Below are positions 24,884 to 32,948 of a stretch of 64,000 bases of DNA, piece by piece. Made by a program: the position numbers and the translations under genes. The first letter of the stretch is position 1, and every line of letters starts with the position of its first letter. This DNA comes from Nocardioides aromaticivorans (GTDB lineage Bacteria; Actinomycetota; Actinomycetes; Propionibacteriales; Nocardioidaceae): positions 1,116,001 through 1,180,000 of the forward strand of contig NZ_JACBZM010000001.1 of the NCBI RefSeq assembly GCF_013408525.1. The letters are read 5' to 3'. Below the pieces are notes generated by a model that was not told the DNA's origin, did no database searches, and worked only from the letters and a program-made list of their open reading frames with translations.

Positions 24884-25756
24884 GTGGGAGTCCTGCGCAT
24901 CGGAGCCGTCGCGGCCCACTTCGGCCGCGACGTCCCCCGGGCGCTGGCGAAGATCGAGGGGATCATCGCGGACGCGCGTGCGGTCGGCGTCGGACTGCTG
25001 GTGCTGCCGGACGCGACGCTCGGCGGCTACCTCTCCGACCTGCGGCGGCCCGACCCGGCCGCGCTGCCGCCCGGCCTCACCGAGGACTCCCCCGAGGTAC
25101 AGCGGGTCGCCGCCATGGCCGGCGACATGGTCGTGTGCCTGGGCTACACCGAGGAGGCGCTCGTCGACGGCGAGCCCCGCCTCTTCAACACCGCCCTGTG
25201 CGTCACCGGCTCCGGTGTGCTCGGACGGCACCGCAAGGTCCACCGGCCGGCCGGCGAGTCCCTCGTGTACGACGCCGGCGAGGCCTTCGCCGCGTTCGAC
25301 ACCCCGGTCGGACGGCTCGGCCTGCTCATCGACTACGACAAGACCTTCCCCGAGGCGGCGCGCTCCCTGGCCCTCGACGGCGCGACCACGCTCGTCTGCC
25401 TCTCGGCGTGGCCCGCGTCGATCACCGACCGGGCCTCGCGCCTGCCGCAGGACCGGCAGTCGCGGCTGTTCGATCTCTACGACTGCGCCCGCGCCGCCGA
25501 GAACCAGGTCGTGTGGGTGTCGTCCAACCAGACCGGCGTGATGGGCGGGCTGCGCTTCCTCGGCCAGGCCAAGGTGGTCGGTCCGGGTGGCGACATCCTC
25601 GCCCGCACCTCGTCGAAGGGCGGCCTCGCCGTCGCGGAGATCGACATCGCCGTGGAGGTCGCGCGGGCCCGCCGGGTGCTGCACCACCTGCGCGAGCGCA
25701 CCCCGTCGGCGTACCGGGCGATGCGGGCCGCCGACTGCGGCACCCCTCCGGAGTGA
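24884..25756 (+). CDS. Nitrilase paralogue with replaced nucleophile
   Basis: 290-residue homologue of the nitrilase two genes upstream, clearly by duplication: both share HRKVH, YDK.FPEAARSLA and SAWPAS. The triad is altered: the glutamate position is Asp43 (VLPDATLGGY), Lys118 is kept, and the nucleophile is Asp150 (LLIDYDKTFPEAARS), where the active copy has Cys. A Cys cannot be supplied nearby, so it should not work as a nitrilase. The reading frame is intact and well kept, which argues for a retained function such as a partner subunit of the active enzyme or a binding protein. GTG at 24884 chosen; a TTG at 24875 would add three residues. Confidence 0.88.
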   Translation: MGVLRIGAVAAHFGRDVPRALAKIEGIIADARAVGVGLLVLPDATLGGYLSDLRRPDPAALPPGLTEDSPEVQRVAAMAGDMVVCLGYTEEALVDGEPRLFNTALCVTGSGVLGRHRKVHRPAGESLVYDAGEAFAAFDTPVGRLGLLIDYDKTFPEAARSLALDGATTLVCLSAWPASITDRASRLPQDRQSRLFDLYDCARAAENQVVWVSSNQTGVMGGLRFLGQAKVVGPGGDILARTSSKGGLAVAEIDIAVEVARARRVLHHLRERTPSAYRAMRAADCGTPPE

Positions 25757-25758
25757 CC

Positions 25759-26850
25759 ATGCGGATCGCCCTGCTCACCTACTCGACCAAGCCCCGCGGC
25801 GGCGTCGTCCACACCCTCGCCCTCGCCGAGGCGCTGGTCGACCTCGACGTCGAGGTCGACGTGTGGACCCTCGCCCGCGACGGCGACACCGCCTTCTTCC
25901 GGGCCGTCGACCCGCGAGTCGGCATCCGTGCCGTCCCGTTCCCGCCCGACGACGCCGAGGACGTGGGAGCGCGGATCGTCCGGTCCATCGCGGTGCTGCG
26001 CTCTGCCTTCGAGCCCGCCCGGGCGTCGTACGACGTCGTGCACGCACAGGACTGCATCAGCGCCAACGCCGCGCTGCCGTGCGTGCGCACCATCCACCAC
26101 CTCGACCAGTTCACGACCCCGGAGCTGGCGGCCTGCCACGAGCGGGCGGTCGTCGAGCCGGTCGCCCGGATCTGCGTGTCGGCCGCCGTCGCGGCCGAGG
26201 TCGAGGCGGGCTGGGGGCTGACGCCGACGGTCATCCCCAACGGCGTCGCCGCGGAGCGGTTCGCGGCCGGCGCCGCCGACCACGCGGGCAGGACGCGGTG
26301 GCGTGACGGGATCGGCAGCCGCTACGTGCTCGCCCTCGGCGGCATCGAGCCGCGCAAGGGCAGCATCGACCTGCTCGAGGCGCACGCCCTGCTCGTCGCC
26401 TCCGACCCCGCCCTCGCCGACGTCCGCCTGGTGTTCGGTGGCGGCGAGACGCTGTTCGACTACCGGGACTACCGGGCCGCCTTCGAGCAGCGCGCCGCCG
26501 CGCTGGGCACCGACCCGGTCGTGCTCGGCCCGGTCCCCGACGACGAGCTCCCGGCCCTCGTCGGCGAGGCCGCGGCCCTCGGCTTCGTGTCCACGAAGGA
26601 GGGCTTCGGGCTCGCCGCCATGGAGGCGCTGGCCGCCGGCGTGCCCGTGGTGGCGCGTGACCTCCCCATCCTGCGCGAGGTCTTCGGCGAGGTGGTGGCC
26701 TACGCCGCGGACGTGCCGGGGATCGCGGCCGCCCTGGGGACGGTCCTCCACGCCCCGCCGCCTCCCGTGGCCGGCGAGGAGCTCGCGGCGTCGTACACCT
26801 GGCGGGCGGCGGCCGAGGCGCACCTCGACTTCTACGCCGCGCTCGGCTGA
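25759..26850 (+). CDS. MSMEG_0565-family glycosyltransferase (GT4-like)
   Basis: 363-residue GT-B glycosyltransferase. N-terminus MRIALLTYSTKPRGGVVHTL shows the GT4 glycine loop; HAQDCISANAAL and TVIPNGVAAERF mark the domain junction; the donor site is GFVSTKEGFGLAAMEALAAGVPVV with the EGFGL-E pair that binds the sugar nucleotide. The family occurs at the end of Nit1C clusters in mycobacteria. The glycosylated product is unknown. The ATG at 25759 is three bases after the nitrilase-like stop. Last gene of the cluster. Confidence 0.88.
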   Translation: MRIALLTYSTKPRGGVVHTLALAEALVDLDVEVDVWTLARDGDTAFFRAVDPRVGIRAVPFPPDDAEDVGARIVRSIAVLRSAFEPARASYDVVHAQDCISANAALPCVRTIHHLDQFTTPELAACHERAVVEPVARICVSAAVAAEVEAGWGLTPTVIPNGVAAERFAAGAADHAGRTRWRDGIGSRYVLALGGIEPRKGSIDLLEAHALLVASDPALADVRLVFGGGETLFDYRDYRAAFEQRAAALGTDPVVLGPVPDDELPALVGEAAALGFVSTKEGFGLAAMEALAAGVPVVARDLPILREVFGEVVAYAADVPGIAAALGTVLHAPPPPVAGEELAASYTWRAAAEAHLDFYAALG

Positions 26851-26877
26851 CGAACCCCTGCTTCCGGCAGGACCGAG

Positions 26878-26902
26878 GATTCATAATGTTGAGTTATGAA
26901 TC
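26878..26902. promoter_or_regulatory. Inverted repeat before the cat-operon LysR gene
   Basis: GATTCATAA (26878-26886) and TTATGAATC (26894-26902) form a perfect 9-bp inverted repeat with a 7-base spacer. It is AT-rich and lies 100 bp before the LysR start and 28 bp after the glycosyltransferase stop. Fits an LTTR site controlling the LysR-catBAC-pcaD unit. Confidence 0.65.
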
Positions 26903-27001
26903 CACGAACTATTCGTCTTTGTGCTTCTGGATCACCTCGATCTAGCGTGGTGGGACCGCGTGACGCCCGCCACAGCGGACCTGCCGAGGGGAGGTGACCC
27001 G

Positions 27002-27910
27002 ATGGATCTCAAGCAGCTGCGCTACTTCGACGCCGTGGCCGAGACCTGTCACTTCGGCCAGGCGGCCGAGCGCCTCCACCTCGCCCAGCCCGCCCTCTCC
27101 CAGGCCGTACGACGCCTCGAGGCCGAGCTCGGCGTCCTGCTCCTCGCGCGGACCACCCGGCAGGTCGCCCTGACCCCCGCCGGCGAGTTCTTCCACCGCG
27201 AGGTCCGCCGGATACTCGGCGACCTGGACGCGTCGGTGCTCGGCGCCCGCAGCATCGCCGACGGCAGCCGCGGGCTGCTGCGCGTGGGCTTCACGGGCAC
27301 CAGCGCGTTCACCCAGCTCGCCCGTCTCTCGCGGATGGTGCGCTCGGCGCTGCCGGGCGTCGCGCTCGAGGTGCAGGCCGACCTGCTCACCCCGGCCCAG
27401 GTCGAGCGGCTGCTCGACGGACGGCTCGACCTCGGCGTGCTCCGCGGCCCGGTCGCCGAGCCCGGCATCGAGACCCGCACCCTCCTGCGCGAGCCGCTGG
27501 TGCTGGCGCTCCCGGCCGACCACCGCCTGGTGCCGGAGGCCGCGCTCGAGGTCGTCGACGTCTCCGCCGACGAGTTCGTCGCCTACGCCGACACCCGCTC
27601 GGCGGTCAACGAGGCGATGGTCTCCAGCTGCCTGCGCGCCGGCTTCTCCCCCAACATCACCCACCGCGCGCCCGGCACCGCGGCGCTGCTCGCGCTCGTC
27701 GCCGCCAACCTCGGCGTCGCGCTCGTGCCCGAGTCGGTGCGCAGCATGCAGCTCAACGGCGTCGTGTTCCGCGACGTCGCCGACGTGAGCACCATCGACC
27801 TCTCCCTCGCCTGGCGCGCAGACGAGCCGTCGGCGCTCGTCTCCGGCGCGCTCGACGTGCTCGACCGCCAGGGCTTCTACGCCGCCGAGCCCGCCCCGAA
27901 CCCCCGCTGA
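27002..27910 (+). CDS. LysR-family regulator of the cat genes
   Basis: 302-residue LTTR. The N-terminal HTH is MDLKQLRYFDAVAETCHFGQ and AQPALSQAVRRLEAELG. The effector domain includes RVGFTGTSAFTQLARL and DLGVLRGPVAEPG. The ATG at 27002 follows a strong ribosome site (GGGGAGGTGA) and starts at the normal family N-terminus; 81 upstream bases are open but lie in the promoter. Unlike most CatR/CatM proteins, it is in the same direction as its presumed targets, 7 bp before catB, so it is probably autoregulated with them. Likely inducer cis,cis-muconate, by analogy. Confidence 0.88.
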   Translation: MDLKQLRYFDAVAETCHFGQAAERLHLAQPALSQAVRRLEAELGVLLLARTTRQVALTPAGEFFHREVRRILGDLDASVLGARSIADGSRGLLRVGFTGTSAFTQLARLSRMVRSALPGVALEVQADLLTPAQVERLLDGRLDLGVLRGPVAEPGIETRTLLREPLVLALPADHRLVPEAALEVVDVSADEFVAYADTRSAVNEAMVSSCLRAGFSPNITHRAPGTAALLALVAANLGVALVPESVRSMQLNGVVFRDVADVSTIDLSLAWRADEPSALVSGALDVLDRQGFYAAEPAPNPR

Positions 27911-27917
27911 GGACCCC

Positions 27918-29021
27918 ATGAAGATCACCGCGATCGAGGCGATCCCGTTCCGGATCCCCTACGCCAAGCCGCTGAAGTTCGCCAGCGGCGAGGTGCACGT
28001 CGCCGACCACGTGCTCGTCCGCGTGCACACCGACGACGGCGTGGTCGGGGTCGCCGAGGCGCCGCCGCGGCCGTTCACCTACGGCGAGACGCAGCGCGGC
28101 ATCATCGCGGTGATCGAGACGATCTTCTCCCCCCAGCTGGTGGGCCTCGAGCTCACCGACCGCGAGCGGATGGCCGCCCTGATGGGCCGCACGGTCGGCA
28201 ACCCGACGGCGAAGGCCGCGATCGACATGGCGGTCTGGGACGCGCTCGGCCGCACCCTCGGCCTGGGCGTCTCCGAGCTGCTCGGCGGCTACACCGATCG
28301 GATGCGGGTCTCCCACATGCTCGGCTTCGACCAGCCGGCCGCGATGGTCGACGAGGCCGAGCGGATGCGCGAGGTCCACGGCATCACCACCTTCAAGGTC
28401 AAGGTGGGGCGCCGGCCGGCCGCCCTCGACGTCGCCGTCGTCCGCGCGCTGCGCGAGGGACTGGGCCCCGACGTCGTCCTGTACGTCGACGGCAACCGCG
28501 GCTGGACCGCGTCGGAGTCGGCGCGGGCGATGCGGCAGATGGCCGACCTCGACCTGGCGTTCGCCGAGGAGCTGAGCCCCGCCGACGACGTCCTCGGGCG
28601 GCGCTGGCTCGTCAGCCAGCTCGACGTCCCGTTCATCGCCGACGAGTCGGCCACCACGCCCGCCGAGGTCACCCGCGAGGTCCTCGGCGGCTCCGCGACC
28701 GCGATCTCGATCAAGACCGCCCGCACCGGCTTCACCGGCTCCCAGCGGGTGCTCCACCTCGCCGAGGGGCTCGGCCTCGAGGTGGTGATGGGCAACCAGA
28801 TCGACGGCCAGCTCGGCTCGATCTGCTCCGTCGCGTTCGGCGCCGCCCACCAGCGCACCAGCCAGTACGCCGGCGAGCTGTCCAACTTCCTCGACATGAG
28901 CGACGACCTGCTCACCGAGCCGCTCCGCATCGAGAACGGCGAGCTCGCCCTCCGACCCGGCGCCGGCCTCGGCGTCGAGGTCGACGAGGAGAAGCTCCGC
29001 CGCTACCGCACCGATCTCTGA
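27918..29021 (+). CDS. catB: Muconate cycloisomerase
   Basis: Enolase-superfamily enzyme, 367 residues, converting cis,cis-muconate to muconolactone. The KxK motif is in TTFKVKVG near residue 160, the metal ligands are in YVDGNRG, FAEELSP and IADESATT, and the general acid/base lysine is in SIKTARTG near 270. The lid domain occupies residues 1-130. Between the regulator and catA. Dipeptide epimerases of the same superfamily are excluded mainly by context: catA, catC and pcaD follow. ATG at 27918. Confidence 0.92.
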   Translation: MKITAIEAIPFRIPYAKPLKFASGEVHVADHVLVRVHTDDGVVGVAEAPPRPFTYGETQRGIIAVIETIFSPQLVGLELTDRERMAALMGRTVGNPTAKAAIDMAVWDALGRTLGLGVSELLGGYTDRMRVSHMLGFDQPAAMVDEAERMREVHGITTFKVKVGRRPAALDVAVVRALREGLGPDVVLYVDGNRGWTASESARAMRQMADLDLAFAEELSPADDVLGRRWLVSQLDVPFIADESATTPAEVTREVLGGSATAISIKTARTGFTGSQRVLHLAEGLGLEVVMGNQIDGQLGSICSVAFGAAHQRTSQYAGELSNFLDMSDDLLTEPLRIENGELALRPGAGLGVEVDEEKLRRYRTDL

Positions 29022-29055
29022 CCGCTTCGCACCACAACCCCGAGAGGAACCACCC

Positions 29056-29916
29056 ATGAGCATCGACACCGCCACCGCCACCGCCGCCGCCTCCGGCGCC
29101 AGCGCCACCGAGCGCTTCCACGCCGACAAGTCCCCCTTCGCCGCCGTCGCCGGCACCGCGCCGGAGCGCGTCGACCGGCTCGCGCGCCGGGTGCTCGACG
29201 CCGTCCACCAGACCATCCGCGACGAGAAGGTGACCTACGACGAGTACAACGCCCTCAAGGCATGGCTGATCAACGTCGGCGAGGACGGCGAGTGGCCGCT
29301 CTTCCTCGACGTGTGGGTCGAGCACGTCGTCGAGGAGGTCGCCACCGACCACCGCGAGGGCAGCAAGGGCACCATCGAGGGCCCCTACTACGTGCCGAAC
29401 GCCCCCGAGCACGGCAGCAAGGGCACGATCGACATGCGCGAGGGCGAGTCCGGCACGCCGCTGGTGTGGACCGGCACGGTCACCTCGACCGACGGCACCG
29501 CCCTCGAGGGCGCGCTCGTCGAGCTCTGGCACGCCGACGCCGACGGCTTCTACTCGCAGTTCGCCCCCGGCATCCCGGAGTGGAACCTGCGCGGCAACTT
29601 CCGCACCGACGCCGCGGGCGGCTTCGAGATCACGACGATCCAGCCGGCGCCGTACCAGATCCCGACGGACGGCTCCTGCGGCAAGCTGATCGCCGCCGCC
29701 GGCTGGCACGCCTGGCGTCCCGCCCACCTGCACGTGAAGGTCTCCGCTCCCGGCCACGAGCTGCTCACCGCCCAGCTCTACTTCCCCGGCGACGAGCACA
29801 ACGACGACGACATCGCCTCGGCCGTGAAGCCCGAGCTGGTGCTGGCGCCGGTCGCCCAGCCCGACGGCAGCGTGACGGTCGACTACGGCTTCGTGCTGGA
29901 CCCCGCGAAGGCCTGA
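29056..29916 (+). CDS. catA: Catechol 1,2-dioxygenase
   Basis: Intradiol ring-cleaving dioxygenase that opens catechol to cis,cis-muconate using Fe(III) and O2. 286 residues, normal length. Iron ligands are Tyr166 (DGFYSQF), Tyr200 (PYQIP), His224 and His226 (PAHLHVKV). Residues 1-100 form the helical dimerisation domain. The N-terminal 20 residues are Ala/Thr-rich and variable. Preceded by GAGAGGAACC. It stands between catB and catC in the pathway operon. Confidence 0.95.
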   Translation: MSIDTATATAAASGASATERFHADKSPFAAVAGTAPERVDRLARRVLDAVHQTIRDEKVTYDEYNALKAWLINVGEDGEWPLFLDVWVEHVVEEVATDHREGSKGTIEGPYYVPNAPEHGSKGTIDMREGESGTPLVWTGTVTSTDGTALEGALVELWHADADGFYSQFAPGIPEWNLRGNFRTDAAGGFEITTIQPAPYQIPTDGSCGKLIAAAGWHAWRPAHLHVKVSAPGHELLTAQLYFPGDEHNDDDIASAVKPELVLAPVAQPDGSVTVDYGFVLDPAKA

Positions 29917-29921
29917 GCCTG

Positions 29922-30197
29922 ATGCTCTTCCAGGTCCGGATGGACGTCGACATCCCGCGCGACCTCGACCCTGCCGAGAGGGAGGACGTGGTCGCGCGGG
30001 AGAGGGCGTACTCCCAGGAGCTCCAGCGCGGCGGCGAGTGGCCGCACATCTGGCGGATCGTGGGGCACTACTCGAACATCAGCATCTTCGACGTCGCCTC
30101 CAACGCGCGGCTGCACGAGATCCTGTCCAACCTGCCGCTGTTCCCGTACATGCGGATCGAGGTCACCGCGCTGACCGAGCACCCGTCGGCGATCTGA
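29922..30197 (+). CDS. catC: Muconolactone delta-isomerase
   Basis: 91-residue enzyme that shifts the double bond of muconolactone to give 3-oxoadipate enol-lactone. N-terminus MLFQVRMDVDIPRDL and the central RGGEWPHIWRIVGHYSNISIFDV are family signatures; forms a decamer in known cases. The ATG at 29922 is 5 bases after catA. Its stop codon shares a base with the start of pcaD (TGATG), so translation is coupled. Confidence 0.95.
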   Translation: MLFQVRMDVDIPRDLDPAEREDVVARERAYSQELQRGGEWPHIWRIVGHYSNISIFDVASNARLHEILSNLPLFPYMRIEVTALTEHPSAI

Positions 30198-30991
30198 TGC
30201 TGCCCCCGATCGCGCTGCGCCACCTGTCCGGCGTCCCCAGCCGGCCCCTCCTGGTCGTCGGCCCCTCCCTCGGTACGACGGTCGACCGGCTCTGGGGGCC
30301 GGTCGCCGGCCTGCTCACGGGCTGGAACGTCATCGGCTGGGACCTCCCCGGCCACGGGCACAGCCCGGCGGCCGACCGGCTGACCCCGGGCTTCTCGATG
30401 GCCGAGCTGGCGGCCGCCGTGCTCGCCGCGGTCACCGACGCGGCCGGGCCCGACACCGTCTTCGCCCACGCCGGCGACTCGATCGGCGGCGCCGTGGGGG
30501 TCCAGCTCGCGCTCGACGCCCCGGAGCGGCTCACCGGCGTCGCGTCGCTGTGCAGCGCGGCCGTCTTCGGCACGCCGGCACCCTGGCACGAGCGCGCGGC
30601 ACTGGTCCGAACCGAGGGCATGGCGCCGATGGTCGCGTCGTCGCCGGCACGCTGGTTCGGCCCCGCGATCACCGCGGCGGCCGACGGGCGGGTCCAGGAC
30701 GCCCTGCGCGACCTGGCCGCTGTCGACCCCGAGGGCTACGCCCGCTGCTGCGAGGCGCTCGCCGGCTTCGACGCGCGCGACCGCCTCGGCGCGGTGGACG
30801 TCCCCCTGCTCGCCGTCGCCGGCGCCGACGACGTGGCGACACCTCCGCCGGTCCTGGCCGAGCTCGCGGCCGGCGTACCGGACGGGCGGCTGGAGGTCCT
30901 CCCGGGCGTGGGCCACCTGGCGCCGTACGAGGACCCGGCGGCGGTCGCCGCCCTGCTGCGCGCCTTCCTCGGCGTGAGCGTGCCGGCCTGA
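30197..30991 (+). CDS. pcaD: 3-oxoadipate enol-lactonase
   Basis: 264-residue alpha/beta hydrolase that opens the enol-lactone to 3-oxoadipate. The nucleophile elbow is AGDSIGGAVG near residue 97, the acid is in AGADDVATPP, and the His in GVGHLAPYE near 242. Last gene of the cat operon; the product, 3-oxoadipate, is the substrate of pcaIJ/pcaF at 13.1-15.6 kb, so the window holds the full route from catechol to TCA-cycle precursors. Start overlaps the catC stop. The long upstream open frame is a shadow of catC. Confidence 0.9.
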   Translation: MLPPIALRHLSGVPSRPLLVVGPSLGTTVDRLWGPVAGLLTGWNVIGWDLPGHGHSPAADRLTPGFSMAELAAAVLAAVTDAAGPDTVFAHAGDSIGGAVGVQLALDAPERLTGVASLCSAAVFGTPAPWHERAALVRTEGMAPMVASSPARWFGPAITAAADGRVQDALRDLAAVDPEGYARCCEALAGFDARDRLGAVDVPLLAVAGADDVATPPPVLAELAAGVPDGRLEVLPGVGHLAPYEDPAAVAALLRAFLGVSVPA

Positions 30992-31016
30992 GCCCAGGCC
31001 ACGTCGCGGCCGGGGG

Positions 31017-31337
31017 TCAGACCTCGGCGCCCTCGGCGTCCTCGGCGAACTGCTCGTGGTTGCGGATGACCTCCGCGATGATCACGTTGAGGATCTTCTC
31101 GGCGAAGTGCGGGTCGAGGCCGGAGCTCTCCGCCATCGACCGCAGGCGGGCGATCTGCACGGCCTCGCGGGCCGGGTCGGCGGGCGGCATGCCGGCGCTC
31201 GCCTTGAGTCGGCCGACCTGCTCGGTGCACTTGAAGCGCTCCGCCAGCAGGTGCACGAGGGCGGCGTCGAGGTTGTCGATGCTCGACCGGAGTCGGTGGA
31301 GCTCGGCCCGGGCGTCGTCAGCACTCACGTGTTCCAT
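31017..31337 (-). CDS. Chorismate mutase, AroQ type
   Basis: 106-residue all-helical enzyme that rearranges chorismate to prephenate for Phe and Tyr synthesis. The AroQ pattern is clear: LRSSIDNLDAALVHLLAERF (the first helix with its Arg and Asp), KCTEQVGRLKA with the catalytic Lys/Arg helix, and a final helix ending VIRNHEQF. Short free-standing form with no signal peptide, so cytosolic. It converges on pcaD with a 25-bp gap. ATG at 31337; a GTG four codons further in is possible. Confidence 0.88.
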   Translation of the reverse strand: MEHVSADDARAELHRLRSSIDNLDAALVHLLAERFKCTEQVGRLKASAGMPPADPAREAVQIARLRSMAESSGLDPHFAEKILNVIIAEVIRNHEQFAEDAEGAEV

Positions 31338-31706
31338 CCTGCCCTACGATCCGGCCAACCCCCCGATGCCAACCGAAGGACGAGAGCGAGGAGCGACCGG
31401 GTGATGTCCACCCTGGGTCGCACGCGTTCGCGCAGGTACGCCGGGACGTGGGCGGTGGGAGTTTCACCGGCCGGCCGGTGAAACTCATGGTTGGACGACG
31501 AAGTTTCATCGTCCAAGCGTGAGTTTCGTCGTCCAAGCGCGGGAGAATCACCGGCCGGCCGGTGAAACTCCCGCGAGCGGGCACCCCGAAGCCACCACCC
31601 AGGAAATGCCTAGGTCAGGCCCTTCCCCGACCCGTACCGTTCTCCGCCGGCCGCGACCGCGGCCACCACGGAACGAACGAGAAGGGCCACGACGCAGGAC
31701 ACCACG
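31338..31706. other. Divergent intergenic region with repeat element
   Basis: 369 bp between the chorismate mutase and rtcB starts. It holds the second 121-bp palindromic element (31457-31577) and must hold both promoters, but I see no convincing -35/-10 pair. I find no small gene: the short open frames are read through the repeat. Confidence 0.7.
31457..31577. repeat. 121-bp palindromic intergenic element, copy 2 (inverted)
   Basis: Reverse complement of the element at 12931-13051 with about five substitutions. The left outer palindrome is perfect here: GTTTCACCGGCC followed by its complement, 24 bp in all. The inner part again carries GACGACGAA/TTCGTCGTC arms with CTTGGACGA units. Located upstream of both chorismate mutase and rtcB, so unlike copy 1 it cannot be a transcription terminator for a neighbour. 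Confidence 0.9.
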
Positions 31707-32888
31707 ATGGAGAAGATCACCCCGAAGCTCCTCAACTGGGCTTCGATCCTCGAGCAGGGCACGCGCGACCAGGCGGTGACGACGGCGAGCATGCCGTTCA
31801 TCCACCCGCACCTCGCGCTGATGCCCGACGCGCACCTCGGCCTGGGCGCGACGGTGGGTTCGGTCATCCCGACCCTCGGCGCGATCATCCCTGCCGCGGT
31901 GGGCGTCGACATCGGCTGCGGCATGATCGCCGTGCGCACCCGGTTCACCACCGACGAGTTGCCGACCGACCGGCGACCGCTCCGCGAGGCCATCGAGCGG
32001 GCCGTCCCGCTGTCGGCCGGTGCGGCGAACAGCCGGATCTCCCGCGCGCACACCGAGCGCCGGCTCGAGGAGCTCACCGCCGCCGCGGCCGAGGCCGGCT
32101 TCGAGCCGGGTCGCTACGCGAAGCGCTGGGACCTGCAGCTGGGCACCCTCGGGTCCGGCAACCACTTCATCGAGGTGACCGTGGACGAGGCGCGACGCGT
32201 GTGGCTCTTCCTGCACTCGGGGTCGCGCGGTGTCGGCAACAAGATCGCGCAGCACCACATCAAGGTCGCGCGTGACCTGTGCGAGAAGTGGTGGATCCCG
32301 CTGCCCGACAAGGACCTCGCCTACCTCGCCGAGGGCACCGACGAGTTCTGGGCCTACATCCGCGAGATGCGGTGGGCGCAGCGCTACGCCCTGCTCAACC
32401 GCGAGGAGATGATGGACCGGGTCGTGCGCCAGTTCGCCGAGTGGGTGGGCCTGGGCTCCGCCGACGACGTGGAGCGCGTCGAGGAGATCAACTGCCACCA
32501 CAACTACACCGAGCAGGAGCACCACTTCGGCCGCGACGTGTGGCTGTCCCGCAAGGGCGCGATCAACGCCGAGCGCGGGCGTGCGGGGCTCATCCCGGGC
32601 TCGATGGGGACGGCGTCGTACGTCGTCAGCGGGCTCGGCAACGCGCTGGCGCTCAACTCGGCGCCGCACGGCGCGGGGCGGGAGTACTCGCGCTCCAAGG
32701 CCCGTCGCACGTTCACCCGTGAGCAGCTGCGGGAGGCGATGGCGGGGATCGAGTACCGCGACACCGACGCGTTCATCGACGAGATCCCGGCGGCGTACAA
32801 GGACATCGACCGGGTGATGGCCGACGCGGCCGAGCTCGTCGAGGTCCGGCACACGCTGCGCCAGATCGTGAACGTCAAGGGCGACTGA
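31707..32888 (+). CDS. rtcB: RtcB-type RNA ligase
   Basis: 393-residue GTP- and Mn-dependent RNA ligase joining 2',3'-cyclic phosphate or 3'-phosphate ends to 5'-OH ends. Metal ligands are in MPDAHLG, GVDIGCGM (the Cys ligand), GSGNHFIE and HSGSRGVG. The guanylated His lies in the C-terminal AYVVSGLGN...APHGAGREYSRS region (HGAGR). Short form of about 400 residues, typical of actinobacterial RtcB. In bacteria it is linked to RNA repair after toxin or stress cleavage. No rtcA or archease gene adjoins it; the next gene is an HD hydrolase. Confidence 0.94.
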   Translation: MEKITPKLLNWASILEQGTRDQAVTTASMPFIHPHLALMPDAHLGLGATVGSVIPTLGAIIPAAVGVDIGCGMIAVRTRFTTDELPTDRRPLREAIERAVPLSAGAANSRISRAHTERRLEELTAAAAEAGFEPGRYAKRWDLQLGTLGSGNHFIEVTVDEARRVWLFLHSGSRGVGNKIAQHHIKVARDLCEKWWIPLPDKDLAYLAEGTDEFWAYIREMRWAQRYALLNREEMMDRVVRQFAEWVGLGSADDVERVEEINCHHNYTEQEHHFGRDVWLSRKGAINAERGRAGLIPGSMGTASYVVSGLGNALALNSAPHGAGREYSRSKARRTFTREQLREAMAGIEYRDTDAFIDEIPAAYKDIDRVMADAAELVEVRHTLRQIVNVKGD

Positions 32889-32948
32889 GCCTGCTGGATT
32901 GCCGACCCCTCGATGACAGGGGCTGGGGCGGTCGGTTTGAATGTCCGC

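Noticed and set aside
31457..31577. Short protein reading through the palindromic repeat
   Set aside because: Equivalent frames exist in both copies on both strands; no ribosome site and the sequence is explained by the repeat.
12931..31577. Integrated element with the 121-bp repeats as att sites
   Set aside because: No integrase, no tRNA at either end, and the genes between are chromosomal catabolic genes of matching composition; only inversion by recombination remains plausible.
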